Assembly: GCA_903789495.1 (NCBI GenBank)
Contig: CAIFEQ010000013.1
Location: 1-47,279 of the forward strand
Direction of reading: 5' to 3'
From: an uncultured Erysipelotrichaceae bacterium
Lineage (GTDB): Bacteria > Bacillota_I > Bacilli_A > Erysipelotrichales > Erysipelotrichaceae
Length of the DNA: 47,279 nucleotides
Part shown: piece by piece, positions 33,194-42,061 of the stretch
Position numbering within the stretch: position 1 is the first letter of the stretch
Layout: each line of letters starts with the position of its first letter
Notes under the pieces: model-generated
The model's input: only the letters and a program-made list of their open reading frames with translations
Database searches by the model: none
Told to the model about the DNA's origin: nothing
Made by a program: the position numbers and the translations under genes

Positions 33194-33946
33194 TCAGACG
33201 TCTGCCTGGACCAGGACCACCGAATAGCTTGGCGAGATGGTTGTGACCAGGGGCTGGAAGAGGGCCTGAACCCGCAGCAGGGCAATCTCATCGGCGGCGG
33301 TCAGGTATTCGTCAGCCGAGAGCTCTTCCTGCATGACTGCCGAGATCGCCTGTTCCAGTTCGTTCTGTTCCTCGGCGGTCAGTTTGATGTCCCCGAAGGC
33401 CAGCAGACCGTGTTCGGTATCGGAGAACTCCGTACGTTCAAGATCCGGCGTGACATAGGACAGCACGGCATGCGGGATCGTGATCGTCACCGTCTGTTCC
33501 GTATCATCGACGACGATATCATCAGCCGTAAGACCGGCCAGATCCACGGTATAGACCCCAGTGCCGTAGTAGGTGATGTCCTGGTACTTGGAGAAGATCT
33601 CCCAGTTTCCCAGGCCGGCCTTGGTCACGGTGGTTTCCACGGACAGCGGCTGTTCCATGACAATGAGTTCGGTATGCTGGCTGGCTTCTTCCAGCACGGC
33701 ATCCTGGAAATCCGCGGCGGTATGGGAGAAGGTCAGCTCTTCCAGCACCACCCCGTTTTCGTCGCTCTGCACGCTGGTCTGGTGGGTCGAGGCCTGCTCA
33801 TGGCGGTACATGCCATAAGCCCCCAGCGCCAGGCCCAGGACAAAGGCCAGCAGGACGAACTTTCCCTGTCCGCGGCTTTTCTTCACGGCCCGGGCAGCGG
33901 CGTCTTCGGCAATCTGGCGGGTTTCCTCACGGTTTTCCATCGGCAT
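33194..33946 (-). CDS. Membrane-anchored DUF4230-like protein
   Basis: A 250-residue protein from ATG 33946, chosen because GGAGG lies 7 bases before it; the frame is open further upstream but without family sequence. Residues 1-30 are cytoplasmic and charged (AARAVKKSRGQGKF), a single membrane span follows (about 30-48, LLAFVLGLALGAYGMY), and the rest is an external mixed alpha-beta domain. The block GTGVYTVDLAGLTADDIVVD followed by VTITIPHAVL resembles DUF4230. Function is unknown. It has its own promoter and diverges from DUF1653. Confidence 0.65.
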   Translation of the reverse strand: MPMENREETRQIAEDAAARAVKKSRGQGKFVLLAFVLGLALGAYGMYRHEQASTHQTSVQSDENGVVLEELTFSHTAADFQDAVLEEASQHTELIVMEQPLSVETTVTKAGLGNWEIFSKYQDITYYGTGVYTVDLAGLTADDIVVDDTEQTVTITIPHAVLSYVTPDLERTEFSDTEHGLLAFGDIKLTAEEQNELEQAISAVMQEELSADEYLTAADEIALLRVQALFQPLVTTISPSYSVVLVQADV

Positions 33947-33965
33947 TTCTCTTCCTCCGACCGAC

Positions 33966-33993
33966 ATCGTAGCAGAAATGTGACAGAGCGCAA
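33966..33993 (-). promoter_or_regulatory. Promoter of the DUF4230-like gene
   Basis: On the minus strand TTGCGC and TACGAT are separated by 16 bases and TGC precedes the -10. Confidence 0.5.
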
Positions 33994-34034
33994 AGCCGCC
34001 CGGCGCGGTAAGATAGGAGCAGAGAGGGGGAGGC

Positions 34035-34310
34035 ATGCAGGAGAATACCTTTCTGCCGGGAGATCTGGTCCGGCATTTCAAATGGGAGCTGCTCAGTGCC
34101 GAAGAACAGCAGACGGATCGGTATCTGTACCGCATCATCGGCAGAGCCCGGCATACCGAGACCGGCGAGGAGCTGATGATCTATCAGGCCCTGGCTGCGC
34201 CGCAGCAGCTCTATGCCCGTCCCCTGGCCATGTTTCTCAGTGAAGTGGATCATCAGAAGTACCCGGATGTGAAACAGAAATACCGCTTTGAAAGGATCAG
34301 CGGCCGATGA
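34035..34310 (+). CDS. DUF1653 domain protein
   Basis: A 91-residue soluble protein. FLPGDLVRHFKWE at residues 6-18, YRIIGRARHTETGEELMIYQAL at 32-53 and ARPLAMFLSEVD at 61-72 follow the DUF1653 pattern (small beta barrel with a conserved GxxxRHFK). Its function is not known. GGGGGAGG precedes the ATG. It overlaps the next gene by 4 bases, so the two are cotranscribed from a promoter in the 88-base divergent gap. Confidence 0.8.
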   Translation: MQENTFLPGDLVRHFKWELLSAEEQQTDRYLYRIIGRARHTETGEELMIYQALAAPQQLYARPLAMFLSEVDHQKYPDVKQKYRFERISGR

Positions 34311-36081
34311 AACGCTGGCTGCGATGCAATCGGGAAGCGCTGCTGGTCAGTCTGGGGCTGACCCTGGTTTTCTGTTATCCCTGGCTGTTCCGGGATGCAG
34401 TCTACGAGGCGCAGGATACGATGTTTCATCTGACCCGGCTGGGCAGTCTGAGTCAGGCGCTGCAGCAGCATGACTTCCTGCCGGCGGTCTATGGGGAGGA
34501 GAACTACGCGTTCGGCTACGGGAGTCCGCTTTTTTATAATGATCTTCTGCTGGTGCCCTTTGCGGCCCTGCATGCGGCGGGGCTGCCGCTGGTCACAGCG
34601 TTCAAGCTGTATCTCGGGGTGTGCTGCTACGTGGGCTGTTACTGGATGCACCGCTTTCTGAGCCGGCTGGTACCGGACAGCCATGGAGCTGTGCTGATCA
34701 GTCTGTGTGCGTATACCTTTGCCAATTACCGCATCACGGACTTCTATATCCGCAATGCCCTGGGCGAGGTGTCGGCCATGGCCTTTCTGCCCCTGGTCCT
34801 GCTGGGCCTGCTGGAAATTCTGAACGGGGAGACCAGGCCGGGAGAAGGACATCTCTGCGGCGGCCTCACCGGGATTCTGCTGTCGCATAATCTGAGCTTC
34901 CTGATGACGGCGGTCCTGCTGGTGCTGTTTGTCCTGGTGAGTCTGAAACGCATGCACCGGGCTCAGTGGCAGGTCCTGTGCAAAGCCGCGCTGAAGGCTT
35001 TCCTGCTGACCTGCTGGTTCACCCTGCCCATGCTGGAGCAGCTGGCTTCCCAGGACTTCTATCTGCAGCAGACTACGGGCAATGCCCTGCGCCCGCATGC
35101 CATGTACCTGATCCAGTACCTGGCCAATGTGACGAGCTTCGGGGGCAGCGGGGATGACTATGCGGCAGAAGAGCGGATGCTGGTGAATCCCGGGTACTTT
35201 GCCATGCTGGCGCCGCTGACCCTGCTGGTGAAAGGGGAGAAGAAGGAGAATACGTACTTTGCCTGGCGCTGCTTCGGACTGGGCTATGGCTGTCTGGTGA
35301 TGGCCGGAAGGATCATCCCCTGGGACAGTGCCTTGCTGAAGCCATTCAGCCTGATTCAGTTTCCCTGGCGGCTGATGACCCTGGCCCTGCCGCTGCTGAT
35401 CGCGGCGGCCTGTGCCGGGCTGAGCCGTCTGCAGATCAGCGCCCGGCGGAGTTTCTGCGTGCTGCTGTGTGTCCTGCTTTGCGGGGAGGGGTCTGGCATC
35501 TTTCACCCTGCCTGGAACGGGAGGATACCTACAGTGTCCTGCTGGACAGCTCGCTGAGCGATGAGGAAGCGCACGACAAGATCATGCGGATCCGGGAATA
35601 TGTGGAAGAGACGCTCTATGGAGAGGTGCTCATGCAGTTTGACGAAGTTCAGCTGGCCGGGGGAGAGTATCTGCCGCTGATGCATACCGATTTCCGCAGC
35701 CATTCCCGGGCCATCCAGAACGAGGATCATGAAGACCTGGCTCTGGTCTATGAGAAGTACGGCACCACCCTCAGCTTCACGATCAGTCAGGAAGGGGAAC
35801 AGACCCTGATCCTGCCGCTGATCTGGTACAAGGGCTATGTGGTGATGTGCAGCGGAAAGACCTATACGACCTGGCAGGATCCGGATACCGGTCTTGTCGT
35901 CTTTGCCTGTGACGGGCCGGGCACCTATGTCTGTCAGTACCGCAGTACACCCCTGCGCCGGGCCTGCATCGCGGTTTCCGCCCTGACCCTGCTGGTCCTG
36001 GCGGTGATGGGCCGGAAGCGGAAACGGCGGGCAGAAGCGCTCGCTGCCGCTTGCCGGCCGGGCCGAAAACCATTACTATAA
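34307..36081 (+). pseudogene. Frameshifted polytopic membrane protein (6-pyruvoyl-tetrahydropterin synthase-related family)
   Basis: One gene split across two frames. The first part (34307 to about 35490) encodes some ten membrane spans with DTMFHLTRLGSLSQALQQHD and FGYGSPLFYNDLLL, the signature of the PTPS-related membrane family, a glycosyltransferase-like fold. At the run GGGGAGGGG (35483-35491) the frame changes. The second part continues with VWHLSPCLEREDTYSVLLD and ends in a last membrane span and basic tail (GRKRKRRAE). One extra G in the second run would restore 591 codons. As written, the first frame stops at 35557. Either a sequencing error, phase variation or true decay. Confidence 0.75.
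36051..36079 (+). promoter_or_regulatory. Promoter of rplKA
   Basis: TTGCCG and TACTAT are 17 bases apart, inside the 3' end of the membrane protein gene. TATAAA, three bases further on, is an alternative -10. rplK needs its own promoter here because nusG is 4 kb away. Confidence 0.4.
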
Positions 36082-36102
36082 AAAGTCACGGCAGTTTCTG
36101 CC

Positions 36103-36149
36103 GCAGTTTAAGGATGCGTGGGAGGATATCTTCGTCCGCTGACCACTGC
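36103..36149 (+). promoter_or_regulatory. Candidate L1 autoregulatory site in the rplKA leader
   Basis: GCAGT and ACTGC form an outer stem, GGATG and CGTCC an inner stem, with an asymmetric internal loop holding GTGGGAGGAT. The GGATGCGTGGGAGGAT stretch resembles the L1-binding region of 23S rRNA. L1 represses its own operon in many bacteria by binding such a mimic. A simple CGGCAG/CTGCCG hairpin precedes it (36089-36103). The SD AAAGGAG follows. Confidence 0.4.
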
Positions 36150-36169
36150 ATGTGAAAGGAGATTCGCAC

Positions 36170-36595
36170 ATGGCTAAGAAGAAAGTCGCAAAAGTCTGCA
36201 AGCTTCAGTTCCCTGGCGGCGGTGCCAAACCGGGCCCCGCTCTGGCCTCTGCCGGTATCAACATGCCGGCGTTCTGCACCGAATTCAACGACAAGACCAA
36301 GGACCGGAAGGGTGACATCGTTCCGGTCATCATCACGGCCTATGAAGACAAGTCCTTTGACTTCGTGATTAAGACCACCCCGGCTGCCAATCTGCTGAAG
36401 AAGGCAGCGGGCATTGATAAGGCTTCGGGTTCTCCGAAGGCGGTCAAGGCCGGCAAGATCACCCAGGATCAGCTGCGTGAGATTGCGGAGTACAAGATGC
36501 CGGATCTGAATGCCGGGGATATCGATGCTGCGATGAAGATCATCGCCGGCACGGCCCGGAACATGGGCATCACCATTGAAGGCTGGGAGGACTGA
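36170..36595 (+). CDS. rplK: 50S ribosomal protein L11
   Basis: A 141-residue protein, exactly the typical L11 length, from ATG 36170 with AAAGGAG 8 bases upstream. The N-terminal domain begins with [22 protein letters not shown], the proline-rich hinge that meets elongation factors, and the C-terminal RNA-binding domain includes [23 protein letters not shown]. It forms the ribosomal GTPase-associated stalk base together with L10 and 23S rRNA. rplA follows after 2 bases. Upstream it is separated from nusG by accessory genes, unlike most genomes. Confidence 0.96.
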   Translation: MAKKKVAKVCKLQFPGGGAKPGPALASAGINMPAFCTEFNDKTKDRKGDIVPVIITAYEDKSFDFVIKTTPAANLLKKAAGIDKASGSPKAVKAGKITQDQLREIAEYKMPDLNAGDIDAAMKIIAGTARNMGITIEGWED

Positions 36596-36597
36596 AC

Positions 36598-37275
36598 ATG
36601 GCTGGCAAGAAATACGCAGAGGCACTCAAGCAGATTGACCGCACGAAGACCTATCCCTATGCCGAAGCCGTGGCACTGGCCAAGAAGTGCAGCACCTGCA
36701 AGTTCGATGCGACCGTTGAGGTCTCCTACGACCTGAACGTCGATCCCCGTCAGGCGGATCAGAATATCCGCGGCGCCATGGTTCTGCCTAACGGCACCGG
36801 CCGGACGCAGCGGGTCCTGGTCATCACCCAGGGCGAGAAGGAAAACGAGGCCAAAGAAGCCGGCGCCGATTTCGTTGGCGGCCAGGATATGATCGACAAG
36901 ATCAGCGGCGGCTGGATGGACTTCGATGTCATCGTCGCTTCCCCGGATATGATGGGCAAGCTGGGCCGTCTGGGCAAGATTCTGGGTCCCCGCGGTCTGA
37001 TGCCGAACCCCAAGACCGGGACGGTGACCAACAACATCAAGGACGCCGTCACCGAGATCAAGAAGGGCAAGGTCACTTACCGGGTCGACAAGGATGGCAA
37101 TATGAACTGCATTCTCGGCAAGGTCAGCTTCACGGATGACCAGCTGGCCGAGAACTACAAGGCTCTCTATGACCAGATCACCCGGATCCGTCCTTCTTCC
37201 ATCAAGGGCGCCTTCATCAAGTCCATCACGGTTTCCACCACGATGGGCCCGGGCGTCAAGGTCACCATTGAGTAA
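36598..37275 (+). CDS. rplA: 50S ribosomal protein L1
   Basis: A 225-residue ribosomal protein of the L1 stalk that guides deacylated tRNA out of the E site. The signature [23 protein letters not shown] lies around residues 120-142 and the second-domain motif [10 protein letters not shown] just before it. Length and sequence are normal. A strong terminator follows, so rplJ and rplL, which usually come next, are not part of this transcript. Confidence 0.96.
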   Translation: MAGKKYAEALKQIDRTKTYPYAEAVALAKKCSTCKFDATVEVSYDLNVDPRQADQNIRGAMVLPNGTGRTQRVLVITQGEKENEAKEAGADFVGGQDMIDKISGGWMDFDVIVASPDMMGKLGRLGKILGPRGLMPNPKTGTVTNNIKDAVTEIKKGKVTYRVDKDGNMNCILGKVSFTDDQLAENYKALYDQITRIRPSSIKGAFIKSITVSTTMGPGVKVTIE

Positions 37276-37288
37276 AGCAGCAGTTCAG

Positions 37289-37321
37289 GCAGGATTCTTC
37301 TGAAGAAGATCCTGCTTTTTT
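37289..37321 (+). terminator. Terminator of rplKA
   Basis: GCAGGAT and ATCCTGC arms, extended inside by TTCTT/AAGAA pairs, followed by six T residues, 14 bases after rplA. Confidence 0.9.
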
Positions 37322-37344
37322 CGTGACCTGGAAAAGCATGCAGG

Positions 37345-37392
37345 CAGGTAAACACAGGACATGCGTGAAAAAAATACCGTCCGGTTTACCTG
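37345..37392. repeat. Long inverted repeat upstream of the importer operon
   Basis: CAGGTAAAC (37345-37353) and GTTTACCTG (37384-37392) are perfect 9-base arms, 30 bases apart; GGAC/GTCC inside extends the pairing. It sits 140 bases before the binding-protein start and could be an operator or a leader structure. Confidence 0.45.
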
Positions 37393-37531
37393 ATCTTTTC
37401 CTGTCTGAAGGAACAGACTTTACAGAGCCTGCCGAAACCGGGGATCTAACATGCATTTCACCGGAATCTGCAGTCTTTCTTTTCCTGCCGCAGGTAATCT
37501 GAACTGGTTCACAAGAAGGAGGAAAGAAACG

Positions 37532-38818
37532 ATGCAGAAAAGATTGCTGAACCGTATGTTCCATCTGGCGCTGGCCGGTGCCATGCTGGTGACGGCCGGG
37601 TGTTCTTCATCCCAGTCGGCCGCGTCCTCGGATTCTTCCGGCAGTGCCGGCGGCACGAAAACGGAACTGGTGCTCTGGCATACCTTCACGGAACATCATG
37701 AAGCCAAGCTGCAGGAGATCATTGCGGATTTCAATGCTTCCCAGGATCAGGTGACCGTCACGGCGCTGACCCAGCCGGAGACGAACTTTGCGTCCAAGGT
37801 CTATGAAGCCGCGGCCAGCGGCACCGGACCGGATATCGTCCTGCTGGATGCCAGCAGTGCGGCCGACTATGTCGATGCCGGTCTGGCCCTGGACTTCTCG
37901 CAGTACATCGATGTCGAAAACTACAAGTCCAGAGTGAGTGACGGCATCTATACCGAAGGCACCAGCTTCTCCCAGCCTGGTCTGTATACCATCACCATTC
38001 ATTCCACCGGCCCGGTGTACTTCTACAACAAGACCCTGTTTGACAGCCTGGGCCTGCAGGCCCCGGAGACCTGGGATGATGTCATTTCCAATTCCCAGAC
38101 CATCTATGAGCAGACCGGGATCGTCGGCTTTGCGGTCGACTCCCTGACCGACTTCGGCCAGGAACAGCTGATGCAGAACGGGGTGGCGTACGTCGATACG
38201 ACGACCAATACGGTCCCCTGGGATGACCCGAGCACCACAGAATGGCTGACCTGGTTCAAGGAAGGGGTGCAGGCCGGGTATTTCCAGCTCTCCCCGACGA
38301 CCGGCGACTATAATTCCGGCGACCTGAGCGGCAAGGTGCTGGCGTCCTACATCGGTTCTTCGGCCGGCATCGACTACATCGATCTGGGCGACGATGAGCT
38401 GGCCTGCTGCCCGGTGCCGCAGACGGAAGGCGGGACGAAGTGGGCCCAGATCTGGACCCGGAACATCATCGGCTTCAGGTCAGATGATGAGGCCAAGAAC
38501 CAGGCGATTGCCGACTTTGCCATGTTCTTTACCAATACCGAGAACTCCAGTGCCTGGACGCAGGTCTTCGGCTCGATCTCGTCCTATGAGGATGTGCTGG
38601 CCCTGCCGGAATACCAGACGTATCTGCAGGACAACATTGCCCTGCAGGCCATTCAGGCCCAGGCTTCCTATGCCGGTTCCCTGCCGGTCATCCAGAACAG
38701 CAGCACGCTGTATGAAGAACTGAAGAAGATGATCACCCAGAGCGCCTCCGGCGCCACGGATATTGAAACGGCGATTCAGAATGCCGTGGCCACCTGTGAC
38801 AAGGCCCTTCAGTCCTGA
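37532..38818 (+). CDS. ABC importer substrate-binding lipoprotein (family 1, sugar/glycerol-3-phosphate type)
   Basis: A 428-residue secreted lipoprotein. A signal peptide with lipobox LVTAGC ends at Cys24, followed by a serine-rich linker. The mature part starts KTELVLWHTFTEHHEAKLQEII, the usual start of sugar- or glycerol-3-phosphate-binding proteins (MalE/UgpB class), with the hinge region DIVLLDASSAADYVDAGLALDF. ATG 37532 follows AAGGAGG by 9 bases. It heads an operon with a phosphodiesterase, an ATPase and two permeases. The presence of the phosphodiesterase points to a glycerophosphodiester or another phosphorylated substrate, but a plain sugar cannot be excluded. Confidence 0.87.
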   Translation: MQKRLLNRMFHLALAGAMLVTAGCSSSQSAASSDSSGSAGGTKTELVLWHTFTEHHEAKLQEIIADFNASQDQVTVTALTQPETNFASKVYEAAASGTGPDIVLLDASSAADYVDAGLALDFSQYIDVENYKSRVSDGIYTEGTSFSQPGLYTITIHSTGPVYFYNKTLFDSLGLQAPETWDDVISNSQTIYEQTGIVGFAVDSLTDFGQEQLMQNGVAYVDTTTNTVPWDDPSTTEWLTWFKEGVQAGYFQLSPTTGDYNSGDLSGKVLASYIGSSAGIDYIDLGDDELACCPVPQTEGGTKWAQIWTRNIIGFRSDDEAKNQAIADFAMFFTNTENSSAWTQVFGSISSYEDVLALPEYQTYLQDNIALQAIQAQASYAGSLPVIQNSSTLYEELKKMITQSASGATDIETAIQNAVATCDKALQS

Positions 38819-38829
38819 GTTTCGGCAGT

Positions 38830-40125
38830 ATGAACAAGACACTGGTGTTTCTGATCGATGCCTTATGCACCTGTGATCTGGAAGACATGCAGGCCATGCC
38901 GGTCTTTGCCCGGCTGATGAACGAGGGTTCGGTGGTCCGGCATATCGAGCCGGTCTACCCCTCGCTGACCTATCCCTGCCATGTCTCCATCCTGACCGGC
39001 TGCTATCCCCGGCGTCATCACATCATCCACAATGAAAAGGTGCAGGTGGAAAATCCCCACGCTCCCTGGTACAGCCAGTACCGGGACATTGCGGTGAAGA
39101 CGATCTTTGACTATGCCAATGTGAAAGGGCTGAGCTGTGCCTCCCTGTCCTGGCCGGTGACCGGCGGGGCGCCGATCCGCTTCAATCTGCCCATGATCGT
39201 GCCCATCGACTATGCCGGGGAGGAGCCGGAACAGTATCTGACCGGCAACGCCACGCCATACCTCATGCAGGAATACTTCTGGAAATACAGACGGTATCTC
39301 TGCGGGCCGGGCCGGAATCTGGATGCCTTTACGATGGCCATGGCGCTGGATCTTCTGGAACATGAGGAACAGCCGGATCTCTTCCTGGTCAAGATGTGCG
39401 ACCTGGATACGGCCAAACACATTCATGGTGTCCGGGATGCGGCGGTAACCGAACAGCTGCGTAAGCATGATCGGGAACTGGCAGCCCTGCTGGAAGCCCT
39501 GCGCCGGAAAGGAACGCTGGATGCCACCAACATCGTCATCCTGGGCGACCATGGGCAGGCGGATGTGAAGAAACGCATGAACCTGAATGTGCTGCTCAGA
39601 CAGAACGGCTTCCTTCAGACGGACGAGGCCGGGCAGCTGCTGGATTATGAGGCCTACTGTTTTTCGGCCTCCCTGTCGGCCTGGATCACCCTGAAACATC
39701 CGGAGGACAGGGCCATGCAGCAGAAGATGCTGGACTTCCTGCTGGACCTTAAACATGATCCGGCCATGAACATCGGCTATGTCCTGACCCGGCCGGAGTT
39801 TGAAGCCCTGGGCCTGGACGGTCCGTTCTCCTTCGTGGTGGAAGGCCGGGAGATCATGGAATTCACTGCCACGCTGCAGGGTAATGATATCTTTGCCCCG
39901 TATGTGCAGGGCGGCTTCGTCAAGGCCAGTCATGGCTATCTGCCCTTCCGGGATCAGACCACGGCCCTGATTGCCTGGGGCCCGGACTATCAGAAAGGCA
40001 GAGTGCTGGAACGGGATGTGATGGTCAATGAAGGACCGACCATCGCGGCCACCCTGGGGCTGGATATGAATGACGCGGACGGCCAGCCGATTGTGGAAAT
40101 CCTGGCCGGGGAGAAAACGGCATGA
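38830..40125 (+). CDS. Type I phosphodiesterase / nucleotide pyrophosphatase family enzyme
   Basis: A 431-residue alkaline-phosphatase-superfamily hydrolase. Asp10 in FLIDAL is the first metal ligand, Thr47 in PSLTYPCHVS is the nucleophile position, and ILGDHGQADV near residue 238 supplies metal-binding Asp and His; KMCDLDTAKHIHG adds a further Asp/His pair. There is no signal peptide, so the enzyme acts in the cytoplasm on imported substrate. Enzymes of this type cleave phosphodiesters or pyrophosphates. It lies between the binding protein and the ATPase gene and overlaps the latter by 4 bases. The start has no clear ribosome-binding site and may depend on coupling to the upstream stop, 11 bases away. 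Confidence 0.85.
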   Translation: MNKTLVFLIDALCTCDLEDMQAMPVFARLMNEGSVVRHIEPVYPSLTYPCHVSILTGCYPRRHHIIHNEKVQVENPHAPWYSQYRDIAVKTIFDYANVKGLSCASLSWPVTGGAPIRFNLPMIVPIDYAGEEPEQYLTGNATPYLMQEYFWKYRRYLCGPGRNLDAFTMAMALDLLEHEEQPDLFLVKMCDLDTAKHIHGVRDAAVTEQLRKHDRELAALLEALRRKGTLDATNIVILGDHGQADVKKRMNLNVLLRQNGFLQTDEAGQLLDYEAYCFSASLSAWITLKHPEDRAMQQKMLDFLLDLKHDPAMNIGYVLTRPEFEALGLDGPFSFVVEGREIMEFTATLQGNDIFAPYVQGGFVKASHGYLPFRDQTTALIAWGPDYQKGRVLERDVMVNEGPTIAATLGLDMNDADGQPIVEILAGEKTA

Positions 40126-41171
40126 GAATCCGTCTGGTCAATCTGGTGCGCCGCTTTGCGGATCAGACCGCGGTGGATCATCTGAATGTGGAACTGAATT
40201 CCGGCGAGCTGGTCTGCCTGCTGGGTCCGTCCGGCTGCGGCAAGAGTACGACCCTGAACATGATTGCCGGGATCCTGCCGGTCAGTGAAGGGAAGATCTA
40301 CTTCGATGACCGGGATGTGACGGATCTTTCGGCGGATCAGCGGCGGATCGGCATGGTCTTCCAGAACTATGCCCTGTATCCGCACATGACGGTGCTGGAG
40401 AACATCTGCTTCCCGCTGGAGATTCAGAAAGTACCGAAAAAAGAACGCATCCGCCAGGCGGAAGAGATCGCCCGGCTGGTGCATGTCGAGGAGTATCTGA
40501 ACCGGCGGCCGGCCCAGCTTTCCGGCGGTCAGCAGCAGCGGGTGGCAATCGCCCGGGCCCTGATCAAGAAGCCGGATGTGCTCCTGCTGGATGAACCGCT
40601 GAGCAACCTGGATGCCCGGCTGCGCATCGAGATGCGGGAAGAGATCCGCCGGATTCAGAAGGAAACCGAGGTCACGACGATCTTCGTAACGCATGATCAG
40701 GAAGAAGCCATGAGCATCTCGGATAATATCCTCATCATGAAACAGGGCTGTCTGCAGCAGAAGGGCAGACCCCAGGAACTGTATGACAATCCGGCCAACT
40801 GCTTTGTCGCCGATTTCCTGGGCACCCCGCCCATCAACAAGCTTCAGGGGGTGATCCATGACGGGGCCGTGGAACTGACAGGCGGCATTCCCACCGGCCG
40901 GCAGGTTTCCGGTCCGGAACAGGCAGAAGTCTATCTCTCCTGCCGGGCGGAAAGCATCCGGGTGGATGATCAGGGAGAAATCCCCTGCACCATCCATCAG
41001 GTCTTCCGGCTGGGCAAGGAAAAGATCCTGCTGGCCGATGTCGGCGGCCAGGCACTGCGGGCCTATGCCGCGGAAGAACAGGAGCTGCAGGCCGGTCAGC
41101 AGGCCTGCCTGCATCTGAAGAACAAGGGTGTCTTTGTCTTTGACCGGCAGAGCGGAGAGCGGCTGTCATGA
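40122..41171 (+). CDS. ABC importer ATPase (UgpC/MsmK/MalK type)
   Basis: A 349-residue ATPase of the CUT1 importer class. Walker A GPSGCGKST (35-43), Q-loop FQNYALYP, signature LSGGQQQR (133-140), Walker B VLLLDEPLSNLD (153-164) and switch His in VTHDQEEAM are all intact. The C-terminal ~110 residues form the regulatory OB-fold domain seen in MalK/UgpC. It overlaps the phosphodiesterase and the first permease by 4 bases each, so it is dedicated to this transporter and not a shared MsmX-type subunit. Confidence 0.92.
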   Translation: MRIRLVNLVRRFADQTAVDHLNVELNSGELVCLLGPSGCGKSTTLNMIAGILPVSEGKIYFDDRDVTDLSADQRRIGMVFQNYALYPHMTVLENICFPLEIQKVPKKERIRQAEEIARLVHVEEYLNRRPAQLSGGQQQRVAIARALIKKPDVLLLDEPLSNLDARLRIEMREEIRRIQKETEVTTIFVTHDQEEAMSISDNILIMKQGCLQQKGRPQELYDNPANCFVADFLGTPPINKLQGVIHDGAVELTGGIPTGRQVSGPEQAEVYLSCRAESIRVDDQGEIPCTIHQVFRLGKEKILLADVGGQALRAYAAEEQELQAGQQACLHLKNKGVFVFDRQSGERLS

Positions 41172-42061
41172 AGAAGAAACTGGAGCCGTATCTGTATCTG
41201 CTGCCGGCGATGACCGGGATTGTCATCTTCACCCTGTACCCGATCGTCAATGTCTTTATCATGTCCTTCAAGCAGGACTATAACTTCCTGACCGGGGCCT
41301 ATGACGGTCTGGGTCTGGCCAACTATCAGGAAATCGTGACGGATCCGGAATTCATTCAGGCCCTGCGCAATACCTTCGGCTATGTCCTACTGGTGGTGCC
41401 GATCTCGACGGCTCTTGCCATCGTGATTGCCAATCTGCTGAATCAGAACATCCGGCTGAAGCCGCTGTTTCAGACAGCCTACTTCCTGCCCATGGTCACC
41501 TCGGTCACGGCAGTGGGCATGGCCTGGAAACTGATGTTCAACTACAAGTCCGGGATCATCAACTATGTGCTCTCCTGGTTCGGCGTCTCGCCCATCAACT
41601 GGCTGCAGGATCCGACCATGAACTTCTGGGCCCTGGTCATCTACGGCATCTGGAACATCCTGCCGTTTTCCATCATCATTCTGCTGTCAGGACTGCAGAG
41701 CATCGATCCGCTGTACTACACGGCTGCCCGGGTGGACGGGGCCAGTTCGCTGCGGATCTTCCGGCGGATCACCGTACCGCTGCTGGGGCCGACCATCGGC
41801 CTGCTGATGATCATGAATACCATCAGTACCTTCAAGGTGTACAACGAACTCTTCCCGCTGTTCATGGGACCGGGGGTGGCCTTCAACCTGTTCACGGTGG
41901 TCTACTACATCTACTACCAGTTCAGCGTGACGACCCCGCCGAAGTACGGCCTGGCAGCGGCCGCTTCCGTGGTCATGTTCTTCATCGTGCTGGTCTTTAC
42001 CCGGATCGAACTGCATCTGCAGCGGAAAGGGAAGGTGCTGGTCCATGAAAAACAGGCATGA
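41168..42061 (+). CDS. ABC importer permease (UgpA/MalF type)
   Basis: A 297-residue permease with six predicted spans. The EAA loop that docks onto the ATPase is seen as YYTAARVDGASSLRIFRRITVPLLGPT (about 176-203), matching EAAxxDGAxxxxxFxxIxLP. It overlaps the ATPase gene by 4 bases and the second permease gene by 17 bases. Confidence 0.92.
   Translation: MKKKLEPYLYLLPAMTGIVIFTLYPIVNVFIMSFKQDYNFLTGAYDGLGLANYQEIVTDPEFIQALRNTFGYVLLVVPISTALAIVIANLLNQNIRLKPLFQTAYFLPMVTSVTAVGMAWKLMFNYKSGIINYVLSWFGVSPINWLQDPTMNFWALVIYGIWNILPFSIIILLSGLQSIDPLYYTAARVDGASSLRIFRRITVPLLGPTIGLLMIMNTISTFKVYNELFPLFMGPGVAFNLFTVVYYIYYQFSVTTPPKYGLAAAASVVMFFIVLVFTRIELHLQRKGKVLVHEKQA

Noticed and set aside
35467-35557. Programmed -1 frameshift in the PTPS-related gene
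   Set aside because: No X-XXY-YYZ slippery heptamer in frame and no clear downstream pseudoknot; a one-base loss in the G-run explains it more simply.
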